Shown here piece by piece: positions 9,046 through 19,111 of a DNA stretch of 64,000 bases. Positions within the stretch are counted from its first letter, which is position 1; every line of letters begins with the position of its first letter. The notes beneath the pieces were generated by a model that saw nothing but the letters and a program-made list of their open reading frames with translations, was not told where the DNA came from and ran no database searches. The stretch is from Blasia pusilla (Eukaryota; Marchantiophyta; Marchantiopsida; Blasiales): the NCBI GenBank assembly GCA_050084515.1, contig CM114274.1:26474001-26538000 (forward strand), written 5' to 3'. Position numbers and translations under genes: made by a program.

Positions 9046-11640
9046 CGTGAGAGACAGACTCGCGCACATACGAGGTGCAGTTTGAAAAGAATTGGGTTGT
9101 TGTGAAACCGAGGTTGGGCTGTTGTAAAACTGATATTGCGAATCTGGGAAGCCGCTTCGAAGGTCGAGCTCCAAATAGTTGTGGAGCTCTTTCTCTCTCT
9201 CTCTCTCCCACAGGTCCTCGAACACTGCCGCTCTAGTATTTTAACCCAGCACCCACGAACATAGGACCCTGCCGGACGTACCATATCCATTCTTTGTGAA
9301 ATGACGTTTCCTACAGCGATGCTGTCCCAAGATTTCGTGTAGGTGCTTCACCAGCTCGGAGGTCAATTGCGGACTCTTGCAATGTGCACTCTCAGAGTTG
9401 AGTTGCTTCTTGCCCGCGAGTTGAGATGCTAGACGAAAATGCCGAGCGAGCACAGGGGCAAGATTCTGCAATTTTGGTCCCTAGAGAGCGGCGTCGCGCA
9501 AGGCGAGGGATTCTCTAGTGTTAGTATGGTACCCTAGAGTCTTTTTTCCCAATAGTGTTTGTAGCATATGGACTTCCGGAAGATGACAGGATTTTCGTGT
9601 AAATGGATGATCCACACTAACTGCACCATGGAGTTCTTTCTGGATCCCCAAACTTACATTTCAGGAAAGCTGATTAGTCATCTGGTCGCCACGAAACCAG
9701 TCAGGATCTATCGAAAACCCGACCTTAAGGGTGGAGATGAGATCCATCTATAACTTGATATTCGTGACAGACTTGTTGATCTTCCACGTAAAGATCTAGA
9801 TGATGCCGCTCAGGTACTATCATCGAAGATCTGTTTAGTTTTCCGAATGAGTCTCACGAAGTTGAATTGTGCAAACATTTCTGTTAGTAGAAGCTCTGGA
9901 TCCCCAAACCTACACTTTTGGTGAGCTTTTGAAAAAGTTACTAGAGTTCCACATATCACGACAGTCCATCGCCTTGCAGAATCCCACTTGACCGCCGCGC
10001 TGCGAGCTTAAATATATCTGTCAATGACTAAGTTAGTCTTCCCCTAAACCGTTGAAGTGGTTTGCAGATTATATATCAGTGTTCACGATGAAACTAGATT
10101 TCCATGTTGAGATACGTAGGTCGCCAAGACCTACAGACAAAATTTTATCAACGAATTGGCTCACTCAACTCCAGCTAATCAAACTAAACCGATTAGTAAG
10201 AATTGAACCAAATATGAGCATCAGAGCCAACTTTGTCCAGCAGGGATCTTTTCCAGAATGGGTAGATAGCTTTCATCTTAAAACCAAGTAACTTCCGGCG
10301 TCTCACGACACTTAACCAATCGACAACGTACGATTCTGATGTGTTTAATTTCAGAGCTGTCGTCAAATCATGGGCCTTGATACGGAGTTTCTTCCCTGTG
10401 TGTATAAAGTGCACCAAATTCTTCATCCAACTAGGATAAGCTGATCAAATTCTATTCTTGCACTTGCCCGGCAGACCTCTACAAGATTTCATTCGCCCGC
10501 GTTTGAAGATGAGAAGAACAGAATGGAAAGAAATGAGGGGCGGTTCTGTGGAGGAAAGCATGAAATGGACTATCTCAAAAAAATGTTTCTGGATGATATT
10601 TTCCATGAGCACGGTTCTTTTTGTGGACCAAAAGTCAAGCCCCAAAAAAATCCAAATATGAAATAAGAGTATCATTTTTCTAATCCTCTCGGGCATCCTC
10701 AAGTATGCAACGCTCAAGCTCTGACTTGAATATTTCTTTGTTAGCTGTGTGATTTGGTGAGGAATAGGTTCACGTCAAGGCCAACAATCAGTTGGCATTG
10801 ATAGTTTGCCGCTCGTCAAATCACAGTCAGTCCGTCTAACTCAGATTATGGGGGACAAGAATAGGAAATACGCTTTGTATGTGAGTACCTGTCTAGACCA
10901 AGATAATTCCATAGTATGAGCAGTGGGTTCCAGTTAGATTTATTTGCTTACATTCTTGCAAGTTTTCCCTCCCATTCGCCTGAAACACTAGTTACTTGAT
11001 ACGTTTTTCCTATTTGCTAATTTCTAAGTTCGCGGAGTTGAGGTCAATTTCACTTTTACGGATTCAGCCACTTTTACCTATACTCTCTATTCACATCAAC
11101 GTCATCACCAATCACTGCATTAGGCAATCAGTCTTCGAATGCGAGCAACATTATTCCCACCGTCGCCTTGAGGGATAAGCATTCACCACTGAGTTCTTCC
11201 TCATGAGCCGCATAGAATGCGAAACACTCAGAAGTATATCCTCCTGAAATTTTGCGTTATCGGGGAAGCTTCAAACTTCCGTCCTGACCATCTCAGCGCA
11301 ACTCTTTCTTGAAAACTCGGAGATTCTTCAATCCTCTCTCTCTTTCTCTCTACGAATGGTCAACTATTGGATGTCAGAATCAGGGAAATTTAAGGTCGAG
11401 AAAATGACGAAACCTCGGTCACATGTTCATACTTTGAACTATAGCGGCCGATCAGGCTTAGACATTTTTTCAGTAAGCCCTTAACATAAATATAGTAAAA
11501 TATAAGTAAAAATATAGCTTCAAATTGATGGGTTCTGCTTTTGGTATCTACTCTATCAATTTAGGAATTCCCATAAGCTTATGTACTAAACTTGTACTGT
11601 TTCTGATTACAAATGTTTGCATAGTGACAACTACAATGTG
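9046..11640. other. no gene recognised
   Basis: Balanced-composition sequence with only short frames. A short echo, CTGGATCCCCAAAC followed by TACATTT or TACACTT, occurs at about 9640 and 9897. A CT run lies at 11334-11352. I see no domain, RNA gene or element boundary. Confidence 0.5.
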
Positions 11641-11649
11641 GGATGTGTT

Positions 11650-13165
11650 TTAAGGGGTTCCAAAAAGAGAGATTTCTGCTCATGGAACATCAAGAGAAGA
11701 GGTTCCATCATCACATCCCACTAGTTCAAATTTTAGTGGGGCTTCACGGGTAACTCACACAAAAGTTTTCAAAATTGGTTAGTGTAGTGGTCATCGATAG
11801 AAAGGAAAATGAAGGAAATTTGTCATAGAAATCATTGAAAACTTGTATTATTTATTTTTTATGCTTGACAAGGAGTCGAATCAGATCTCACTTCCCACAT
11901 GAATGAGGTGGAGACCAGCTTGGATGAAGGTCTACGTGATATGAGATCCCAAATTGAAAATGAAGAGACGGAGCAACAAAATAAATGGAATGATCTTTAG
12001 GCGAGTTACCAACTTCTTGAGGAGAATTTGAGTGTACTTCTGCGCGTGGTCTCAAAATTAGCTCAACGTGGAAAAGAAACAACGTCCAATGTGTCAATTG
12101 ATCATGCACTTGTCGACAAGCCATCAACCCTGAAAAGTAATTTACTTTTCTTATATAAGTCGAATAAGGTTTCATTAAGGCCCTCTAAATTATGATAAGT
12201 TTTTCTCATTTCCATATCATGATCTAATTGCTTCTATGTATGGCTTGTGTAGGGCGTCATCAAGAATCGCATGAGCTTACAGAAAATGTTGAGAACCTTG
12301 TTGAGGCTAAAAAGTCCCCTAAGAAAAGGAGGACAAAGCCTCACATGAATGTGGGCTTTGAAGATAGGACTACTTTGATACGTGAAATTTTTTGACTTAT
12401 CTTCTTGTAGGTTTAATCACTTAAATTCTCTTTGCAAGCTGTCTGGAAATTTTTAATGTAGGTGTACCATAACTATACTATGATCTTCAATGTAAATATG
12501 AAATTCCACAGGAATTGAGAAAGTCCACAGTGCTGATCCGGTGAGCCAAGTGTTGAACAAGAGCTCTTCAAGAGTAATGATCAATGGTAACACTCAAGTA
12601 TCAACCACATTTTGTCCCTACATTTTCCAATTTCTCCATACCTCTATTCCATATTTCAGAAATGCCAATTTCAAGTTGGATATGGTGAGTGATTACTCAC
12701 TCACCTCACTATGACCATACCAAAATTTATTGGCATTTTTCTGTTGCTCTTGTGCAGGTAAAGAGAAGATTGATCATACTCACCTTATAAAAAGTAGTGA
12801 CAAAGCTAAATTTGTGACTGCTATAATATCCCAGAGTGCATATCTAAACTCTATTTTCTTTCTAGTCCATGTTTTCATTATTCTATTTGCACTTTCTGAG
12901 AGCTAGGAATGTTGAAGTACATGTCAAGAATGGGAGCAAACTGCATGAATGACAACAACAACAACCAATTCAATAAACTTCTGTGTTTATGAATGGTGCA
13001 AGTGAGAATTTTCTCAGGTAATAATAGTGTTCCATTCATTAATCTTTTTGAATTTTAATGTTCTATAGATGAAGTAATAGTGGATATACAAGCTTCACCA
13101 AAGATCAAGAAGAATATGAAGGCAACCACCGAGATGGTTGCAAGTGTGGGGAGTGAGTAAGAGTA
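11650..13165 (+). pseudogene. decayed multi-exon plant gene, function not recognised
   Basis: Several short coding-like blocks lie between typical plant splice signals. 11650-11750 (VPKREISAHGTSREE) ends before GTAACT. 11876-12135 reads SHMNEVETSLDEGLRDM, then SQIENEETEQQNKWNDL, a TAG stop at 11998-12000, then ASYQLLEENLSVLLRV and SKLAQRGKE. 12255-12353 includes basic KKSPKKRRTKPH. 12513-12587 (IEKVHSADPVSQVLNKSSS) is bounded by CACAG and GTAACA. A tiny block follows at 12659-12682, another at 12760-12830, and a last exon 13070-13158 (KIKKNMKATTEMV) ends in TAA. The long block is heptad-like, suggesting a coiled coil, followed by a nuclear-localisation-like basic patch. The internal stop suggests a pseudogene or a misjudged frame. 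I cannot name the family. Confidence 0.5.
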
Positions 13166-13690
13166 TGACCCAAAAGTACTAAACAACAAGAAGCAGAGGG
13201 TAAAATAGTCAGGCTTTCACTTTTTTCCTTGACGTACATTTGAATCTTAAAAAGCTAGTTCATTAGGATCTCTGGATTTGGTGATTTTCAGAAATGTTTA
13301 AACTTTCACAATGATAACATCAGATCATTCGTTTGTAGTTTGGTTTCCATATACTCTTGGTTCCTTCTTGCAGCTTGCTGAGATGTAAATACTTTGATTC
13401 TTCCATACAATGAATAATCTATTTTTGGGTTTCATCAATTAGAGAATTGTTTGATTGTGATGTATATGTAGTTTTCAGTATTCATTGTAATTGGCATGTA
13501 CCCTAGAATTACTTGCTTGATATATGACCCTCTTCTTGACCTTCAGATTCATATTTTGTCTATCCTCACCATTGTCTACGCTATTTTTATTCACACATTA
13601 CTCCTTGTTGGATCTGAGAGAGTCTCTAATTATGTTAAGAGGATTATGTTACTTAGATGACCACCACTTACTTACCAAAGTAACTCCTCT
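13166..13690 (+). other. probable 3' flank of the preceding gene, no gene
   Basis: AT-rich, with polyadenylation-like words such as AATGAATAATC near 13410. Nothing else is seen. Confidence 0.35.
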
Positions 13691-13699
13691 CATTTAACA

Positions 13700-14408
13700 A
13701 TCACCGGGAAGAGCAATGGCAAACTGTGAACAAGACATGATCTAGTAATAAACCATAACTCATAGGGTTGTGTGAATGACTTATACAGTATGTCAAATAA
13801 CTCAGACGGCCAAAATATCATTTAGTGGTAAAAATTCATGAGATATGACTTGTACAATCATGAATGACATGAGATAAATGACTCAAACCATCAATAAAAT
13901 ATCTCACTTAGTTATAAAATACAGTTATTCCACACATAGGGTGACCAAAATAGTCATAACTGAGAACCAATCTAGTCATAATTTATGACTCATATAGTCG
14001 TAGGAAATGATGCGGTTGGTACATATGACTCAATCATTTCCACCATGTGTCACTCTGTCATTCGTTCATATCATTACACATGTCATCGTCTCATTGAGCC
14101 TAAACAATCTAGCAATCCCAAGTATGACGTATGGAAATATCTCATTTGATGCTCACTTTGCCACATCATTTCTACTTGCCATGTCATACGCCAACATGGC
14201 ACTCTCACGTATCTCACACGTGGCATCTTAGTCATATATCAATAATTGAGTAGCTAATGACTTCAGTCATTTACCAATGTGGTAGTGAGAGTCATATCCT
14301 ATATATGACTTGGTTTATATGACTCTAATGGTTGTGAGTCATTTACCATGAACAATGACTCAACCTAGTCATTTATTAGAGTCATATAATATGCAATTTG
14401 TTCTAGTG
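13700..14408. mobile_element. CACTA-like DNA transposon remnant (non-autonomous), right end visible
   Basis: More than fifteen copies of ATGACT or its complement AGTCAT, in both orientations, are spread over 13760-14385, which is the subterminal-repeat style of CACTA and related transposons. The right end is TTTGTTCTAGTG at 14397-14408, a CACTA-type terminus. No transposase frame is present. I could not find the matching CACTAG... left terminus, so the left limit is approximate and the copy may be truncated. Confidence 0.5.
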
Positions 14409-14482
14409 TTCGTGATAATAGAAGAAAAATCACCGAGTTCAACACGCTTAAATCCTCTCGAGTATGGAAGAAGTGGGAATAT
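14409..14482 (-). pseudogene. short extra copy of MADS intron 6 sequence
   Basis: The stretch containing GAAGAAAAATCACCGAGTTC and CTCTCGAGTATGGAAG matches 14925-14990 and also 22023-22085 in the intact MADS gene. It lies directly after the CACTA-like end, so the duplicated MADS fragment is itself present twice, once as this stub. Confidence 0.7.
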
Positions 14483-14499
14483 CCTTTTTATGTTAGATG

Positions 14500-15168
14500 A
14501 ACTTTTTATGTTACATATAGGGCCGACTATAATATGGACAATCTAGAGTGCAATACTTAATAGTGGAAGTACCAAACATTTCAACCCACCACTGCCTGCA
14601 ACTTGAATTGAATCACTTGAACATATGCAGGATCTCGTAGATTAGGCTAAAGAGGGTAACGGTAGGCACTGATTGTGTTGCATCCGATTCGGACCTGGTG
14701 TTGGGACTTTGTAGGTTGGAACCTAGTCCTGGAAAGCCTCTTGCTGATCCGTCTGCTATTCCCTTTGCGTCTACAAGTTGCATGCAGGTAAAAGATGAAT
14801 CGCATAAGAAGGTAGTGGAAAGGCTTACGACCTACTCATCAAAAAAGATGAACAGTTGGCACCACGGACAGATATTCCTGTGACAGATTTGGCTACTCTC
14901 GTTCGAGTATCGTCGATTCATAATGGAAGAAAAGTTAACGAGTTCGACACTTCTACATCCTCTCGAGTATGGAAGAAGTGGGAATCTCTGTCACACAAGC
15001 TATCTGAAAGTTTCGTAAATGCACCTTTCTTCAAAGCTCCTCATTTTCTTCATGCAATTTTTGTTCCTGAAGATAACAAATGTAGCGGTCAGTGCACACG
15101 ATTGCAGACTTGTAGCCTTATGTAATTGAAGACTTTGGATATGAAGAGATGTGAAGAGGTAGCATAGC
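14500..15168 (-). pseudogene. duplicated 3' part of the MADS-box gene, broken
   Basis: Matches 21541-22265 by eye over its whole length. The equivalent of exon 7 is 14613-14777. It has lost a 71-bp block plus 1 bp relative to 21653-21889, and its acceptor AG is AA (plus-strand TT at 14778-14779). The equivalent of exon 6 is 15025-15066 and contains a TGA in the place of an Arg codon ([11 protein letters not shown] then stop). Exons 1-5 are absent. On its right it is joined directly to copia integrase sequence at about 15170, without an LTR, so the right boundary is a rearrangement rather than a clean insertion. Confidence 0.85.
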
Positions 15169-15171
15169 ATA

Positions 15172-16437
15172 GTTTTCGACGATTATAGTAGGAAGATGTG
15201 GATGTATTTCCTTCGTGATAAGGCAAGTGCTTTTGGAAAATTTAAAGTATGGCACAAGTTGGTTGAGAATGAGACTCGAAATAAGGTACAGAAGGTTCAC
15301 ACCCATCGAGGAGGAGAATTCTTATCAACAGAATTCATCAAATATTTGGGGGAGCATGGAATCAAGTGACAGTTAACCATGGCATATACACCACAATAAA
15401 ATGGAGTTGTTGAACGTCCAAACTATACAGTGATGGAGATGGCAAGATGTATGATGAAAGCAAAAGGTTTGACAAAAGGATTTTGGGATGAAGTTGTTAA
15501 TACTTTCATTTAAATTCTAAATAGAAATGCTACCAAGTCAATGCAAGGCATGACTCCTCATCAAGCATACTCAAGTAAGATACCATGAGTCCAACACTTC
15601 AGCACTTTTTGTAGCGAGTGCTTTGTACATATTCTTGATACATCTACGACCAAGTTGGAATCCAGGAGCAGGAAGTGCATCTTTATGGGATCGAGTGATA
15701 AGTCTAAAGCTTATCGCCTATGATGTCTTGAGGCAAAGAAGATGCTTGTGAGTTGTGATGTGGTGTTCCAAGAACATCCTCGTCAAGTGACGGATATCAG
15801 TGGTCCGCCCACATTATCATCAAACAAAGAGATAACTCACCAAAGCACATCATCAATGTTTACACCGGATCATCAAGAAGAAGAATTTGGTGATGATTAC
15901 AAAAAGCAACCTGCTCTTCCACTACGGTCGTCATACCCTAAGTGGATTAAACAACTCTTGGATGGTAAGGATCCATGAGCAACTGATGAAGTTACTACAC
16001 ATCCAAGGAGATCCAAGAGACTAGATGAGCATAATAGAGCTTCCGCATATCTCGTCAACATGGCCTTGATGACAAAAGTCTTGAAAGTTGAAGAACCATC
16101 ATGCGTGGATGAGACCCTTGCTCATCCTCAATGGAGAGAGGTCATGTAGTTGGAGATGGACGCTATTCAAAGAAATCAAACTTGGACTTTGGTTGAGAAG
16201 ACAAAAGACACGAAGATAATATGTACCAAGTGGGTGTACAAGACCAAGTACAAGTTGGACTGTACATTGGATAAACCCAAAGCGAGGTTGGTTGCACAAG
16301 GATGTCCACAGATCGAATGTTTTGATCACTATGAGACTTTTTCTCCTATTGCAAGGATGAAAACCATTCAAAGTGTTCTAGCGATGGCGGGAACAAGATT
16401 CATGCATGACACATTCTCAGTTAATAAATAATCACCA
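15172..16437 (+). mobile_element. Ty1/copia fragment: integrase and start of RT
   Basis: A single frame can be followed with at least seven stops. Integrase: FDDYSRKMWMYFLRDKASAF, then HTHRGGEFLSTEF and TPQ-stop-NGVVER. As in the copia at the left edge, the second catalytic Asp before RGGE is His. The integrase tail includes MARCMMKAKGLTKGFW and MTPHQAYSSKIP. RT begins around 16130 with ALMTKV, QWREVM, then MDAIQRNQTWTLVE, CTKWVYKTKYKLD and KARLVAQGCPQ, and ends near SVNK at 16430. The catalytic YVDD block and RNase H are missing. No LTR is present on either side. Confidence 0.88.
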
Positions 16438-16443
16438 TGAAAA

Positions 16444-16664
16444 GATGGTGAAGATTCTTTAAGGACAAGTGCCAAACACTATTATACATTGATGCAATTT
16501 AGAAGTCACATCGGATTAAAGTTATGGATGAAGGGTTCTCACCCTCATAGAAGCAGGCAAGATGGTGAAAATTCTTTGAAGGGAAAGTGCCGAACATTCT
16601 TATAGATCCATGCAATTTAGAAGTCACAGTGGATTAAAAGCCATGGATAAAGAGATCCCATCCT
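16444..16664 (+). repeat. pair of direct repeats, ~105 bp each
   Basis: Copy 1 (16444-16547) and copy 2 (16560-16664) share GATGGTGAA, ATGCAATTTAGAAGTCACA and TGGATTAAA blocks. They lie immediately after the copia RT fragment and could be copia 3' non-coding or LTR material. Confidence 0.75.
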
Positions 16665-18720
16665 CAACCTACACATTTTCTAAAATTACCTCCCATAATT
16701 ACCTTTGAAAGTTCTCACTTACCATTTTAAATTTATTTTTAACGATCCTATTAATTTAAAAAATAAACGAATTTATTAATTGAAAATGCCAAATATATTG
16801 ACAAAATAAAAAAAATCATTCTCGGGTTTTCCATTATTCCTCTGAAATATTCACGGGCTGTCCAAGCGACAATAACGCTATCATGGACAATGCGGGAATC
16901 GCGGTCTCTTACTTCCAACTGCCACGCGGCCAGCCATCCCTTCCTCTTACAAGTGCCACGCGGGCTCCGGCAGCTTTCTCGGGCTCAGATCTCGTCACGA
17001 CGACACTTCCTACCGATTGATTTGTTGTCCAGAACCCGATGCCGAGGTGGCATAAGGGGAGCTGGCCAGGAAGACTGTCTTCACTGCCCGAGGTCCCGAC
17101 AGCCGGCCGCGACGGCGCGGGACACGGAGTAACAACCAATGCGCTCGCGACACAGGGTGACGACATGGCACAAGAAAAGAAACCACAATCTGGCAGGCAC
17201 TCGTGAGCGAACAGGCGCGGAGGCACGTATCCCGCACGCGAGAGCACGCGGAGTGGGCTGGAGTTGCGACCGCGGTCCTCAATTGCGGTGACAGAAGGAG
17301 GAGGATCCGCCGTCTATTTCCGACGCGGGATACGTGCCGTAAGGACATCAACGCACAGGCCGATGGAACGAACAGATGCATCCAGCGTGTCTCCAAATCG
17401 GACGTGATCCGTAGCGCGCGCTCGCAGGTCGTATATGCGTAGAGTGCCGGTTGATATTTGTGATTGGTTCCAGGTAGACTCCTTAGAACCCCTATTTTCG
17501 GGTTTGTTTTGTATGCAAGCGGTACTTTCCCCTATCTAAATTATTTCCTCCTTCTTAAATCAGCGGTTTTTCATATTAGTAACGTGTTTTAGGAAATAAA
17601 ACAGTGTTTGAAAAATTTTTATTAGTGTATAATCGTGAAAGAAAAAAGATGTCGTACACAAATTTTTTTGAAAAATCTCATAACATGTGAAATATTTTTT
17701 TGTTATCTGGTTGTATTGTGTCAAACCAAAGGTGTTTGCAAATAAAAAAGACACTCTCCCATAAAAATAAAAATCGTTGTTGAGGAATATCTATATTATT
17801 ATTAGAAGTGCCTCTTCCAATAAATTCCTCTACTCCTTATATTTGGCGCTTTGGGTCAATAAAATTTTTCATTTTCGGTGTCAATAGGATAAATGAAATT
17901 TAAAGTTTTGAGAATTAATTATTGAAGGTAATTTAAATCATGCATGGCAGGGGATTACACTAATCTTCTTTATTTTATAGGTTGTTTGGAGTTCCATGAT
18001 CGACACGAAAACTTGCAAATTAGATTGACATGGGAAACTTGTAAATTGGATTGGCTAGTTGTGTGTGGGCATTCCAAAATTAGACCTTGATGGCATTTCC
18101 ATAAATTTATTTTATGGACTAATGGCCTTTTGAGGGCAAGATGTTGGAGGAGGTGGACGCGCACCTCCTTACTCTCGAGCGTCCAACCACACTTTGTGCC
18201 TATGCTATGTAAATTATTGCACGTAATAAAATGGAAGACCGTATGACATAGATGCAAGTCATTGTTAATTTACAATCAAGCATCTTGAAGTCTTCTCGAT
18301 GTATGAGACGCCCTATAGTAAGAATCCCACTCTCATTATCTGGGCTTGTTAATTTCAACCTAACTCACTACTCATGTAGATTTTTTAATGTCAACGTTAT
18401 CCCCACCCATGAGATCCTAGTGCAATGGACAAAGCCTCCCTTACCTCCTTTATTCATAAGAAATCTGCATACAAAATCAGGTCCCATAAAAAGACTTATT
18501 CTCATATACATGAAAAGTAGTCATAAATCTTAATCTCATTCATTCGAGACTCCAAAATTACTCAAAATAATTTCAAAAGCTCTACCATTTGACTTCCATT
18601 AAGCCACACTATTAACTTTAAGAGATCCTCTACGCTATCTATTGAAATGAAGACATCTCTATTTGACTTGTAGTCACATTTAGAGACATCCCTAATTTCA
18701 TGGGGCCTACTTTCAACAAT
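16665..18720. other. no gene recognised; GC-rich island 16850-17450
   Basis: From about 16850 to 17450 GC content rises sharply between AT-rich flanks, and frames are open on both strands (for example 16909-17247 and 17010-17396 on minus, 17203-17442 on plus). No domain is legible in any of them. Outside the island the sequence is AT-rich and featureless. Confidence 0.45.
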
Positions 18721-18725
18721 GTGTG

Positions 18726-18940
18726 GAGTTTTGACTTTATCTTCCACATAATAACTTCATCATCGCCGATCAACTATCATATTATCATCACTAATCATAT
18801 TATGTGGAAGATATAGTCAAAGCTCCACATTGAAATTATCATCCTCAATTATCATCCTTAATTGAGTTTACATAAGGAGTTGATATATTGATTGGTGATG
18901 ATGAAGTTATTATGTGGAAGATAAAGTCAAACTCCTAATG
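18726..18940. repeat. foldback inverted repeat, ~40-bp arms
   Basis: Left arm about 18729-18766 (TTTGACTTTATCTTCCACAT...) is the near-perfect reverse complement of the right arm about 18896-18936 (GATGATGAAGTTATTATGTG...). A third, direct partial copy (TTATGTGGAAGATATAGTC) sits between them near 18800. It could be a degraded MITE or a foldback element. Confidence 0.8.
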
Positions 18941-19072
18941 TGGACTCGATTAAGCCAAAACTTGGGAAGGATGGCACAACAACTAATCCACCTCACTATA
19001 TATATGCTACTACACATGCCTTCAAGTTGAGTAAGCGATCCTTGTACTCAATGATATGATCAAGATTTTAGG

Positions 19073-19111
19073 ACCCCGATGCAACGCTTGTTGATAGCGT
19101 TGCATCGGGGT
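19073..19111. repeat. perfect 16-bp hairpin, 7-base loop
   Basis: ACCCCGATGCAACGCT (19073-19088) pairs exactly with AGCGTTGCATCGGGGT (19096-19111), with loop TGTTGAT. The stem is GC-rich in AT-rich surroundings. No adjacent gene is seen to give it a role. Confidence 0.9.

Noticed and set aside
8832-9290. Three overlapping minus-strand frames of 92-152 codons
   Set aside because: They overlap a tandem repeat and a GA/CT run; Leu/Ser/Arg-rich low-complexity text with no domain in any frame.
16890-17442. Overlapping frames of 79-128 codons on both strands
   Set aside because: Explained by high GC content; no domain, no splice context, and both strands equally open.
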